Shown here: piece after piece, positions 28,369 through 36,497 of the stretch | How positions within the stretch are numbered: position 1 is the first letter of the stretch | Layout: every line of letters starts with the position of its first letter | Assembly: GCA_017992055.1 (NCBI GenBank) | Contig: JAGOPK010000004.1 | Location: 48,165 to 112,164, forward strand | Source: Burkholderiaceae bacterium | GTDB lineage: Bacteria > Pseudomonadota > Gammaproteobacteria > Burkholderiales > Burkholderiaceae_C | Direction: 5' to 3' | Length of the DNA: 64,000 nucleotides | The notes under the pieces: generated by a model | Databases searched by the model: none | What the model saw: only the letters and a program-made list of their open reading frames with translations | What the model was told of the DNA's origin: nothing | Made by a program: the position numbers and the translations under genes

Positions 28369-31300
28369 TCAATCGGCCTTGGCACCCGCGCTGACCACCG
28401 CGATGCCGCGGATCTGACCGGCGCGGGCCGTGGCGCCCGCCGCCGCCGGCCTCGGATAGCGCTCAGCATCCCAGCGGTGCAGCAGCTCGGCCTCGCGGGC
28501 CCGCGCCAGCGCGGCCTGGGCCAGCTTGACATGGCCGTAGCCGCGGATGGACTGCGGCACGGCGGCGATCTGCGCCGCCAGGCCCAGGCGCTGCGCGGTC
28601 AGCGGCTGCTGCGCCATGCCCTGGTTCAGGCCCTGGGCCAGTTCGTCCAGCCGTGCGATGAAGCCGTCGCGCAGGCTGCGCTCGAAGCGCCGCTCCTCGC
28701 TGTGGCCGAACAGGTCCAGCGCCGTGCCGCGCAGCCGCCGGCCATGGGCCAGCAGGCCCAGCAGCGGCCACAGCCAGCCGCCCAGGCGCAGCTTGCGCGG
28801 CGGCTGGCCGTCGCGGCCGCGGCTGAGCAACGGCGGCGCCATGTGGAACTGCAGCTTCCAGCGGCCGCCGGCCGGCGGCTCGAACTGCTCGGCCAGCTGG
28901 CGCGCAAAGCCGCCGTCGCTGTACAGCCGCGCCACCTCGTACTCGTCCTTGATGGCCATCAGCTTGTACAGGCTGTCGGCGGCCTGGCGCAGCAGGGCCT
29001 GGGCCGCCTGGGCCTGGCCGGGATCGTCGACCGCGATGCGCTCGCAGGCCTGCTGCAGTCCGGCCAGGCTGGACGCGTACTGCTGCGCATAGGCCGCATC
29101 CTGGTAGGCCACCAGCTCGGCCTGGTGGCGGGCCATCTGCTGAGCCAGGTCTTCGTCCGGCTCGGCCGCCGTGCCGGCCTCGTCCATCAGCTGCTGCAGC
29201 AGGGCCGGCCGGGCCGCGGCCAGGCGGCCCAGGGCCAGGGCCTGGCGGTTGCCGGCCACGGCCACGCCGTTGAGCTCGATGGCCCGGTCCAGCGCCGCCG
29301 CCGACACCGGCACCAGGCCCTGCTGCCAGGCAAAGCCCAGGCACACCAGGTTGCTGTAGATGGCGTCGCCCAGAAAGGCCTCGGCCAGCCGCTGCGCATC
29401 CAGCGTGGCCACGCGCTCCGGCCCGGCCGCATGCTGCAGCTTGGCCAGCAGGGCCGGCACCTGCAGGCTGGCATCGGGGTTGCGCAGCGCCTCGGCCACC
29501 GGCACCTCGTGGATGTTGGCGACGATGCGCGTGCGGCCCTGGCGCACCGTCACCAGCGCATCGGCGCCGGCGCCCACCACCAGGTCGCAGGCCAGCAGGG
29601 CATCGGCCTGCTGGGCGTCGATGCGCACCTGGTTCAGCCGCTCGGGCGCATCGGCCAGGCGCAGGTGCGACAGCACGGCGCCGCCCTTCTGCGCAAAGCC
29701 CATGAAGTCGAGCTGGCTGGCGCTGTGGCCTTGCAGGTGAGCGGCCATGGTCACCAGCGCGCCCACGGTGACCACGCCGGTGCCGCCCACGCCGGTGAGC
29801 AACAGGTCGTAGGGCCCGGTCCAGGCATGCGGCGCGGGCGCCGGCAGCTCGGCCAGCGCCGTGTCGAAGCGCTGGCGCGCGCTGCCCGCCAGGCTGCCCA
29901 GGCGCTTGCGCGGCACCGCGCCCATCACGCCGACAAAGCTGGGGCAGAAGCCATCGGCGCAGCGGTAGTCCTTGTTGCAGGCGCCCTGGTCGATGCGGCG
30001 CTTGCGGCCCCAGCGCGTGGGCTGGGGCAGCACGGCCACGCAGTTGCTCTGCACCGTGCAGTCGCCGCAGCCCTCGCAGACGCGCTGATTGATCACCAGG
30101 CGCAGCGGCGCATCGTCCAACAGGCCCTTCTTGCGGCGGCGGCGTTTCTCGGCGGCGCAGGTCTGCTCGTAGATCAGCACGGTCACGCCGGGCAGCTCGC
30201 GCAGTTCGCGCTGCACCGCATCCAGCTCATGGCGGTCGTGGAACGTGGTGCCGACCGGAAAGCGCTGCGCGGCCTGGCGGAACTTGTCCACCGCATCGCT
30301 GAGCACGGCAATGCGGCGCACGCCCTCGGCCTCGACCTGGCGGGCGATGCCGTCCACGCTGATCTGGCCGTCCACCGGCTGGCCGCCGGTCATGGCCACG
30401 GCGTCGTTGAACAGGATCTTGTAGGTCATCGTGGCACGCGCGGCCACGGCCTGGCGGATGGCCAGGTAACCCGAGTGGTAGTAGGTGCCGTCGCCCAGGT
30501 TCTGGAACACATGCGGCACCGTGGTGAACATGGCATGCGAGACCCAGTCCACGCCTTCGCCGCCCATCTGGATCAGGCCCTCGGTGCCCCGCTCCATCCA
30601 GCTGGCCATGAAATGGCAGCCAATGCCGGCCTGGGCGCGGCTGCCCTCGGGCACCTGGGTGCTGGTGTTGTGCGGGCAGCCGGCGCAGAAGTACGGCAGG
30701 CGCTTCACCGCATCGCCGGCATTGCTGAGCAGGGCCGGCGGCATGAAGTCGCGCACCAGGCTGCGGCGGTCCAGCGCCGGCACATGCCGGGCCAGCCAGT
30801 CGGCGACGATGGTGATCAGCCGCGACGGCCGCGTCTCGCCCAGGGCCGACACCAGCGGCGCGCCGGCCGCATCGCTCTTGCCCAGGATCAGCGGCCGCTG
30901 CCCGGCGGGCGCGTTGTAGAACAGGCTGCGCAGCTGGGTCTCGACCACCGGGCCTTTTTCTTCGATCACCAGCAGCTCGCCCAGGCCGCTGGCGAAATCG
31001 GCCATGCGCTCGGGCAGCAGCGGAAACGTCAGCCCCAGCTTCAGCAGGCGCACGCCGGCGGCTTCCAGCGCGGCCAGCGGAATGTCCAGCCGGCGCAGCA
31101 CCTCCAGCAGGTCGTGGTGGGCCTTGCCGGCGGTGACGATGCCCACCCGGGCCTGCGGCGCCGGCACCAGCAGCCGGTCGATGGAAAACACGCGGGCAAA
31201 GGCGCGCACCGCGTCCAGCTTGGCCGGCAGCCGCGCCTCGATGGCCAGCGAGGGCAGGTCGGGCCAGCGGTTGTGCAGGCCGTCGGCCGGCGCCTGGTGG

Positions 31301-32064
31301 CCGGTGGCGGCGCGCACCTGGGCCGCCGCGGCGGCCGGATCGGCATACGCCGCCACACGCGCCTGCAGCGCATCCAGGTCCAGCGTGGCGCCCGACTCCA
31401 CCACCTCGCTGGGCGCGCACAGGCCGACCCAGGCGCCCGAGTAGCGGCTGAGCGCCCAGCCATAGAGACCGAACTCCAGCATGTCGGCCACGCTGGACGG
31501 CGCCAGCACCGGCGCGCCCCAGGCCTGGAAGGTCTGGTCGCTCTGGTGCGGCATCGACGACGAGACGCAGCCATGGTCGTCGCCGGCCAGCATCAGCACG
31601 CCACCGCGCGGCGAGGCGCCATAGGCATGGCCGTGCTTCAGCGCATCGCCGGCGCGGTCCACGCCCGGGCCCTTGCCGTACCACATCGCAAACACGCCGT
31701 CGCAGCTGCGCTGCGGGTCGGCCTCCACCCGCTGCGTGCCCAGCACCGCGGTGGCGCCCAGCTCCTCGTTGATGGCCGGCAGAAAGCGGATGCCGGCATC
31801 GCTCAGGCGCTGGCCGGCCTGCCACACGGCCTTGTCCACCGCGCCCAGCGGGCTGCCGCGGTAGCCGCTGATGAAGCCGCGCGTGTCCAGGCCGGCGGCG
31901 GCATCGCGCTGGCGCTGCATGTGCAGCAGGCGGATCAGCGCCTGGGTGCCGGTGATGAAGACGGTGCCACGCTCGGCCCACAGCGCATCGGACAAGGCCA
32001 CCTCGGGACGGATGACACGGCGGCTGACAGGGCGGGGAATCTGGGGCGTGGTGGCGTCGGACAT
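28369..32064 (-). CDS. Indolepyruvate ferredoxin oxidoreductase, fused alpha-beta (IorAB)
   Basis: 1231-residue cytoplasmic enzyme oxidising aryl- or branched 2-oxo acids to acyl-CoA with ferredoxin. Residues about 30-420 form the pyrimidine-binding and transketolase-like part; the TPP domain (CAGCPHNTSTQVPEGSRA, GIGCHFMASWM) sits near 460-630. An Fe-S segment, VCEGCGDCTVQSNCVAV with later CNKDYRCADGFCPSF, supplies cluster cysteines. The gamma-type domain starts around 740 (LLLTGVGGTGVVTVGAL). A DUF6537-like C-terminal region completes it. The fused form is standard in proteobacteria. Likely role is degradation of aromatic or branched amino acids. Confidence 0.93.
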   Translation of the reverse strand: MSDATTPQIPRPVSRRVIRPEVALSDALWAERGTVFITGTQALIRLLHMQRQRDAAAGLDTRGFISGYRGSPLGAVDKAVWQAGQRLSDAGIRFLPAINEELGATAVLGTQRVEADPQRSCDGVFAMWYGKGPGVDRAGDALKHGHAYGASPRGGVLMLAGDDHGCVSSSMPHQSDQTFQAWGAPVLAPSSVADMLEFGLYGWALSRYSGAWVGLCAPSEVVESGATLDLDALQARVAAYADPAAAAAQVRAATGHQAPADGLHNRWPDLPSLAIEARLPAKLDAVRAFARVFSIDRLLVPAPQARVGIVTAGKAHHDLLEVLRRLDIPLAALEAAGVRLLKLGLTFPLLPERMADFASGLGELLVIEEKGPVVETQLRSLFYNAPAGQRPLILGKSDAAGAPLVSALGETRPSRLITIVADWLARHVPALDRRSLVRDFMPPALLSNAGDAVKRLPYFCAGCPHNTSTQVPEGSRAQAGIGCHFMASWMERGTEGLIQMGGEGVDWVSHAMFTTVPHVFQNLGDGTYYHSGYLAIRQAVAARATMTYKILFNDAVAMTGGQPVDGQISVDGIARQVEAEGVRRIAVLSDAVDKFRQAAQRFPVGTTFHDRHELDAVQRELRELPGVTVLIYEQTCAAEKRRRRKKGLLDDAPLRLVINQRVCEGCGDCTVQSNCVAVLPQPTRWGRKRRIDQGACNKDYRCADGFCPSFVGVMGAVPRKRLGSLAGSARQRFDTALAELPAPAPHAWTGPYDLLLTGVGGTGVVTVGALVTMAAHLQGHSASQLDFMGFAQKGGAVLSHLRLADAPERLNQVRIDAQQADALLACDLVVGAGADALVTVRQGRTRIVANIHEVPVAEALRNPDASLQVPALLAKLQHAAGPERVATLDAQRLAEAFLGDAIYSNLVCLGFAWQQGLVPVSAAALDRAIELNGVAVAGNRQALALGRLAAARPALLQQLMDEAGTAAEPDEDLAQQMARHQAELVAYQDAAYAQQYASSLAGLQQACERIAVDDPGQAQAAQALLRQAADSLYKLMAIKDEYEVARLYSDGGFARQLAEQFEPPAGGRWKLQFHMAPPLLSRGRDGQPPRKLRLGGWLWPLLGLLAHGRRLRGTALDLFGHSEERRFERSLRDGFIARLDELAQGLNQGMAQQPLTAQRLGLAAQIAAVPQSIRGYGHVKLAQAALARAREAELLHRWDAERYPRPAAAGATARAGQIRGIAVVSAGAKAD

Positions 32065-32223
32065 GGCGGCTCCCGGGGCGGTGACGGGAGCTGCACTCTA
32101 CGCAGGAGCACGGAGAAAACGCGTCTTTCGTTCCGTCACTACGGCTTAGCAAAGGAAAGCCATTCCCAGTTCAGGCCGATCAACAGCAATGAACCCATCG
32201 AGTCAGGTCCAACCCTGAGTCCG
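32065..32223. other. Promoter region of the ferredoxin oxidoreductase gene
   Basis: 159 bases, locally less GC-rich than the surroundings, between the oxidoreductase start and the end of the GNAT gene. It should hold the minus-strand promoter. No clear regulator site was recognised. Confidence 0.35.
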
Positions 32224-33084
32224 TCAGGGCAGCCGTCTGAGCATCAGCCACTGGTGCAGCGCCTGCCGCTGGAAGCCCAGGCCAGCCAGCACCGCGCCAC
32301 CCAGGTCGTCGCGCTGCAGGGCCGGCACCTGGACCGGCTGGCCGCGATGGGCGGCCAGCACCGCCTGGACCAGGGCCCGTGCATCGGCCAGGCCGGGCTG
32401 GTGGTCGACCAGGCTGCGCAGCACCAGGCCCGTGCCGGGCGTGGCCACGAACACCAGCTGGGCCGTGCCGCGGCGCCAGGCCTGCAGGCCCGGCACGCGG
32501 TTGTCCGCGGCCAGCGCCGTGGCCCCCACCTGCAGCGGCAGATCGGCGATGCGCTGCTCGGACTGCTGCAGCCAGTGCGCCGCCTGGTCGGGCGTGACGG
32601 CCTCGATGGTGCCGGTGGCCGCCTCCCCCTCGGCCGATGCCGTGCCGGCGTCCAGGCGGTGGCCGTACAGGCCCTGGCGGATCTCGAAGCCCCGGCCCTG
32701 GTACAGGCGCAGCGCGCGCAGGTTCTGCGCAAACACCTCCAGCTCCAGCGCCTGCTGGCCGGCCGCGGCGGCGCGCTGCAGCAGGTCCTGCAGCAGGTGC
32801 TGCGGCCCGCCCTGGCCACGCGCCTCGGGACGTGCGCCCATGGTCGCCAGGCGCCAGCGCGCCAGCGCCGGCCGCGGCGCCACCAGTGCAAAGGCCTGCA
32901 CCCGGCCGGCGGCGTCCAGCAGCGCCCGGCCCAGCGACAAGTCCACCCCCTGGCGCGCCAGGAACGCCGGCCACTGCGCCAGCGACAGCTCGAACGGGCC
33001 GGCCAGGTAGTCGGCAAAGGCCTCGCTGAAGCCCTGGTGCAGGTCGGCAGCGGGCAGGCGGTCGGTGGCGATCAGCTCATGCAT
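32224..33084 (-). CDS. GNAT family N-acetyltransferase (double-domain)
   Basis: Predicted acetyl-CoA-dependent acyltransferase of 286 residues. The acetyl-CoA loop is visible as MGARPEARGQGGPQHLL (about residues 82-98), followed by LRALRLYQGRGFEI, both GNAT hallmarks. The second half (residues 160-286) looks like a degenerate second GNAT fold. It lies 12 bases downstream of the Bug binding-protein gene on the same strand. Substrate unknown. Confidence 0.8.
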   Translation of the reverse strand: MHELIATDRLPAADLHQGFSEAFADYLAGPFELSLAQWPAFLARQGVDLSLGRALLDAAGRVQAFALVAPRPALARWRLATMGARPEARGQGGPQHLLQDLLQRAAAAGQQALELEVFAQNLRALRLYQGRGFEIRQGLYGHRLDAGTASAEGEAATGTIEAVTPDQAAHWLQQSEQRIADLPLQVGATALAADNRVPGLQAWRRGTAQLVFVATPGTGLVLRSLVDHQPGLADARALVQAVLAAHRGQPVQVPALQRDDLGGAVLAGLGFQRQALHQWLMLRRLP

Positions 33085-33096
33085 GGGGTGTCCGGT

Positions 33097-34074
33097 TCAG
33101 CGTGCCGGGCCCTGCAGATCGCGCAGCACCGGCCGGTGGCGCGCCCGGTCCTCGGCGATGCGCTGGGCCAGGGCCGCGCGCGATCCGCCCAGCGGCAGGT
33201 TGGCCGTGGCCAGCAGGCGCTCGCGCAACGGGCCGGCGGCCAGCAGGGCCTCGACCTCGGCATTCAAGCGCTCCAGCAGGGCCGGCGGCGTGGCGCCCGG
33301 CGCGAACAGGCCGAACACCGACACCAGATTGGCCTCGGGCAGGCCCAGCTCGGCCAGCGTGGCCACCTCGGGCAGCACGGCCAGGCGCTGCGGCGCGCCC
33401 ACCGCCAGGGCCTGCAGCCGGCCGGCCTGCACATGGGCGATCTGCTGCGCCGCCACATTGCTGGACAGCAGCTCGAACTGGCCGCCCAGCGCATCGGCCA
33501 GCTGCTGGCCTCCGCCCTTGTAGGGCACATGGGTGAAGCGTGCGCCGCTGGCCCGCTGCACCTGGGCCAGCAGCAGATGGCCGGTGGTGCCCAGGCCCGA
33601 GGTGGCCCAGCGCAGGCGCTCGGGCTGCTGGCGGGCCAGGGCCAGCATCTCGTCGAAGCGGCGCACCGGCAGGGCCGGCGTGCCCAGCAGCAGGGCCGGC
33701 GTGGCCATCACCGCGGCCACCGGCGCGATGTCGCGCTGCGCGTCGAAGCGCTGGGCCAGCAGCTGCGGCATCACCGACAGCGGCGTGATGGCCGAAAACG
33801 CCAGCACCGAGCCATCGGCCGGCGCGCGCGCCAGCGCCTCCATCGCCAGCGTGCCGCCGGCGCCGGGCAGGGGCTCGACACGCAGCGTGGCGCCCAGGCG
33901 CGGCCCCAGGCCGGCGGCCAGCAGGCGCGCCACCTCGTCGCTGACGCCACCGGCCGGATAGGCCAGCAGCAGGCGCATGCTGCGCTCCGGGCGCGGCTCG
34001 GCGGCGCCGGCCGGCCGCTGCAGGCCCCAGGCCGGCAGGCTCGACAGGGCCGCCAGGCCCAGGCGGCGCCTCAT
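33097..34074 (-). CDS. Bug-type (TctC family) periplasmic substrate-binding protein
   Basis: 325-residue secreted binding protein with a short basic N-terminus and hydrophobic signal (RLGLAALSSLPAWGL) before AGAAEP. The TctC pattern is clear: MRLLLAYPAGGVSDEVARLLA, VEPLPGAGGTLAMEALA, FTHVPYKGGGQQLADALGG. The start overlaps the LysR regulator stop (ATGA), so both are one transcript and the regulator probably senses the same ligand. No membrane subunits of the transporter are nearby. Confidence 0.9.
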   Translation of the reverse strand: MRRRLGLAALSSLPAWGLQRPAGAAEPRPERSMRLLLAYPAGGVSDEVARLLAAGLGPRLGATLRVEPLPGAGGTLAMEALARAPADGSVLAFSAITPLSVMPQLLAQRFDAQRDIAPVAAVMATPALLLGTPALPVRRFDEMLALARQQPERLRWATSGLGTTGHLLLAQVQRASGARFTHVPYKGGGQQLADALGGQFELLSSNVAAQQIAHVQAGRLQALAVGAPQRLAVLPEVATLAELGLPEANLVSVFGLFAPGATPPALLERLNAEVEALLAAGPLRERLLATANLPLGGSRAALAQRIAEDRARHRPVLRDLQGPAR

Positions 34075-35006
34075 GCTCCGACCCCGACCCCGGCCCCGGC
34101 CGCCAGGCGCCGCGCCAGCGCGCAAAAGCGCGTCGTCGGCGTCTCGCCGGCGCCCTCGGCCGCCGGCACATGCACCAGGGTCAGCGGCGCCGACAAGCGG
34201 TCGCGCGCGGCAATGCGGCGGTAGATCACCGAGCCCGGGTGCTGGCCCTGCATCGACGCCGGCACCACCGACACGCCGGCGCCGGCGGCCACCAGGTTGA
34301 GGTTGGTCATCATGCGCTCGACCTCGGCCACCACCTGGTAGACCACGCCCTGCGCATCCAGCCGGCCCAGCAGCTGGGCGTACATGCCGGGCGCGCCGGG
34401 GCGCCGCACCAGGATCAGCTTCTGGCCTTCCAGCGCACGCAGCGGCACGCCACGCGGCGGCGCCGGGCCCAGGGCCAGGGCGTGGTCCACCGGCAGGGCC
34501 AGCACCATGGGCTCGTCGGCCAGGGTCTCGAACACCAGACCGGTCGGCCGCGCCACCGGCGCGCGCAGCAGGGCGCAGTGCAGACTGCCGTCGGCGATGG
34601 CCTCGGTCAGCTCGGCGGCATTGGCCTCGCGGATGTCCAGTTCCAGATCGGGATGGCTGCGCCGGCATTCGCGCAGCACCTGGGGCGCCAGGCCATGGGC
34701 CGCGGCCGAGCTGGTGAAGCCCACGGCCAGCCGCCCGGCCAGGCCACGCGCCCGCTGCTGCATGGCCTGCTGCAGCGCGCCGGCCTGGGCCAGGATGCGC
34801 CGCGCCTCGGCGACGAAATGCGCGCCGGCCTCGGTGGGCGTGACGCCGCGCGCATGGCGCTCGAACAAGGCCACGCCCAGCTGCTGCTCCAGCGCGCGTA
34901 TCTGCTGGCTCAGCGGCGGCTGCTGCATGCCCAGGGCCGCGGCGGCGCGGGTCACATGCCCGGCCTCGGCCACCGCGACGGCGTAGCGCATCTGCCTCAG
35001 ATCCAT
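34071..35006 (-). CDS. LysR family transcriptional regulator (CatM/BenM-like)
   Basis: 311-residue regulator. The N-terminal winged helix is plain: MDLRQMRYAVAVAEAGHVTRA and AAAALGMQQPPLSQQIRALEQ, then ALFERHARGVTPTEAG. The effector domain from about residue 90 resembles those of aromatic-acid or muconate-type LysR proteins. It is divergent from the PEP-CTERM hydrolase gene and co-transcribed with a Bug binding-protein gene. A pair of interleaved inverted repeats overlaps its own start codon (35003-35023), suggesting autoregulation. Confidence 0.9.
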   Translation of the reverse strand: MDLRQMRYAVAVAEAGHVTRAAAALGMQQPPLSQQIRALEQQLGVALFERHARGVTPTEAGAHFVAEARRILAQAGALQQAMQQRARGLAGRLAVGFTSSAAAHGLAPQVLRECRRSHPDLELDIREANAAELTEAIADGSLHCALLRAPVARPTGLVFETLADEPMVLALPVDHALALGPAPPRGVPLRALEGQKLILVRRPGAPGMYAQLLGRLDAQGVVYQVVAEVERMMTNLNLVAAGAGVSVVPASMQGQHPGSVIYRRIAARDRLSAPLTLVHVPAAEGAGETPTTRFCALARRLAAGAGVGVGA

Positions 35007-35023
35007 ATGCCAATGATATGGCA
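35003..35023. promoter_or_regulatory. Interleaved inverted repeats over the lysR start, candidate LysR operator
   Basis: CCATAT-N7-ATATGG (35003-35021) and TGCCA-N6-TGGCA (35008-35023) overlap one another and cover the start codon of the LysR gene. A similar GCCA-N13-TGGC arrangement recurs around 35034-35054. LysR proteins usually bind one or two such partial dyads and repress their own gene. Confidence 0.45.
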
Positions 35024-35041
35024 GCCTGCGGTTGCCAATAT

Positions 35042-35070
35042 TTGATCGAATGGCTTGCCGGCTCTATCGT
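35042..35070 (+). promoter_or_regulatory. Candidate sigma-70 promoter of the PEP-CTERM hydrolase gene
   Basis: TTGATC (35042-35047) and TATCGT (35065-35070) are spaced by 17 bases, ahead of a GTG start at 35106 with GGAGA upstream. Hexamer matches are moderate, so this is a reasonable but unproven promoter. Confidence 0.4.
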
Positions 35071-35105
35071 GCGCCCCACACAAGCACAACACATTGGAGA
35101 CAAAC

Positions 35106-36497
35106 GTGCACCCAGCCCATCTTGCGCCGCTGGCCCTGGCCGCCGCCCTGTCCACGCTGATCGCGGCGCCGGCCGCCGCGGCACCCGGCGACAGCGCCGC
35201 CGATCCGATCAAGCTGCTGTTCGTCGGCAACAGCTACACCTTTGGCCGCGTGGCGCCGGTGCTGCACTACAACGCCGCCCATGTGCACGACCTGACCCAG
35301 CCGCAGGGACCGCTGCGCACCGACAACCTGGGCGCGCCCTTCACCAACCTCACCGGCACCAACTCCTATCCGGTGGGCACGATAGACCCGGGCACCGGCC
35401 AGGAATTCACCTCCTACTCCCCGCACTCGCAGACCCAGGCCTGGGGTGGCGTGCCGGGCATCTTCAAGCAGTTCACCGACCAGGCCGGCCTGCACTACGA
35501 CGTGTCGCTATCCACGCGCAATGCGGCCTCGCTGCGCGGCCAGTTCCTGAACACCGCCAACAGCAACTGGAACCTGCGCGGCAACATCGCCAGCCAGGCC
35601 TGGGACAAGGTGGTGCTGCAGGAGCAGAGCGACGAGCCGCTGCCGGCGCTGACCGTGGGCACGGCCCCGAACACCAGCACGCTCAACAGCAACTACCCCA
35701 GCTTCCAGGCCTATCTGGACCGGGTAGAGGATTACGTGCACCAGGGCGCGGCGCTGAGCTACCGCGAGCGCGCCATGTACACCGAGATCTACGGCAGCGT
35801 GGCCGGCTGCGTGGCCGCCGGCGGCACGCAGAGCAGCTGCGACAACAACACGCTGCGCACCGTGGCGGCCAATACCAACGCCAATGCCGCGGCGCAGATC
35901 TACCTGTACCAGACCTGGGCCCGGCCCAACCTGATCAACGCGCCCGGCGCCACCAGCATCGACCCGCGCACCGGCAACGCCAGCTACAGCGGCGCGCCGG
36001 CGGCCTCGTTCTACGGCTCGCTGGAGGCCATGACCCAGGACCTGGTCAACGCCTATGCCGGCGCGGCGGCCTTTGCCGGCGCCGATGGCTCGGGCGGCAT
36101 CGCCGGCATTGCACCGGTGGGCCAGGCCTTTCTGCGCGCGGTGACCAGCGGCGTGGCCACGCGTGACCTGTATGCGGCCGATGCGCTCAGCGACGGCCTC
36201 ATCGACCTGTGGTTCAACGACGGCACCCATGCCTCGGTGGCCGGCTCCTACCTGGCGGCGCTGACACTGTTCGGCACCATCACCGGCGTCGATCCGCGCA
36301 GCCTGGGCGCCGGCGAGATCGCCGCGGCCGACCTGGGCCTGAGCAGCACCGAGGCCAGCGCGCTGCAGGCGGTGGCCGCGGCCCAGCTGGGCTTCACCGC
36401 GCCGGTGCCCGAGCCCGGCAGCTGGGCGCTGATGCTGGGCGGCCTGCTGTTGCTGCCGGTGTTGTTGCCGGCACTGCGCCGCCGGGGCCGCGCGTGA
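35106..36497 (+). CDS. SGNH-hydrolase-like protein with PEP-CTERM sorting signal
   Basis: 463-residue exported protein. A Sec signal (LAPLALAAALSTLIAAPAAA) precedes LFVGNSYTFG, an SGNH block-I-like Gly-Asn-Ser, and a late FNDGTHASVAGSY supplies the Asp-x-x-His of block V. The last 30 residues are a textbook PEP-CTERM tail: VPEPGSWALML, a hydrophobic helix, then RRRGRA. This directs cleavage and surface delivery by an exosortase, whose gene is not in the window. GTG at 35106 is chosen because TTGGAGA lies before it and the signal peptide follows at once. Likely an esterase acting on extracellular polysaccharide or esters; substrate is inference. Confidence 0.85.
   Translation: MHPAHLAPLALAAALSTLIAAPAAAAPGDSAADPIKLLFVGNSYTFGRVAPVLHYNAAHVHDLTQPQGPLRTDNLGAPFTNLTGTNSYPVGTIDPGTGQEFTSYSPHSQTQAWGGVPGIFKQFTDQAGLHYDVSLSTRNAASLRGQFLNTANSNWNLRGNIASQAWDKVVLQEQSDEPLPALTVGTAPNTSTLNSNYPSFQAYLDRVEDYVHQGAALSYRERAMYTEIYGSVAGCVAAGGTQSSCDNNTLRTVAANTNANAAAQIYLYQTWARPNLINAPGATSIDPRTGNASYSGAPAASFYGSLEAMTQDLVNAYAGAAAFAGADGSGGIAGIAPVGQAFLRAVTSGVATRDLYAADALSDGLIDLWFNDGTHASVAGSYLAALTLFGTITGVDPRSLGAGEIAAADLGLSSTEASALQAVAAAQLGFTAPVPEPGSWALMLGGLLLLPVLLPALRRRGRA

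Noticed and set aside
28477-34224. A 1915-codon plus-strand open frame opposite the ferredoxin oxidoreductase and neighbours
   Set aside because: It spans several genes on the other strand that have clear families and ends and starts mid-gene. Its product is low-complexity Arg/Gln/Ala/Gly/His-rich, as expected from the antisense of GC-rich codons.
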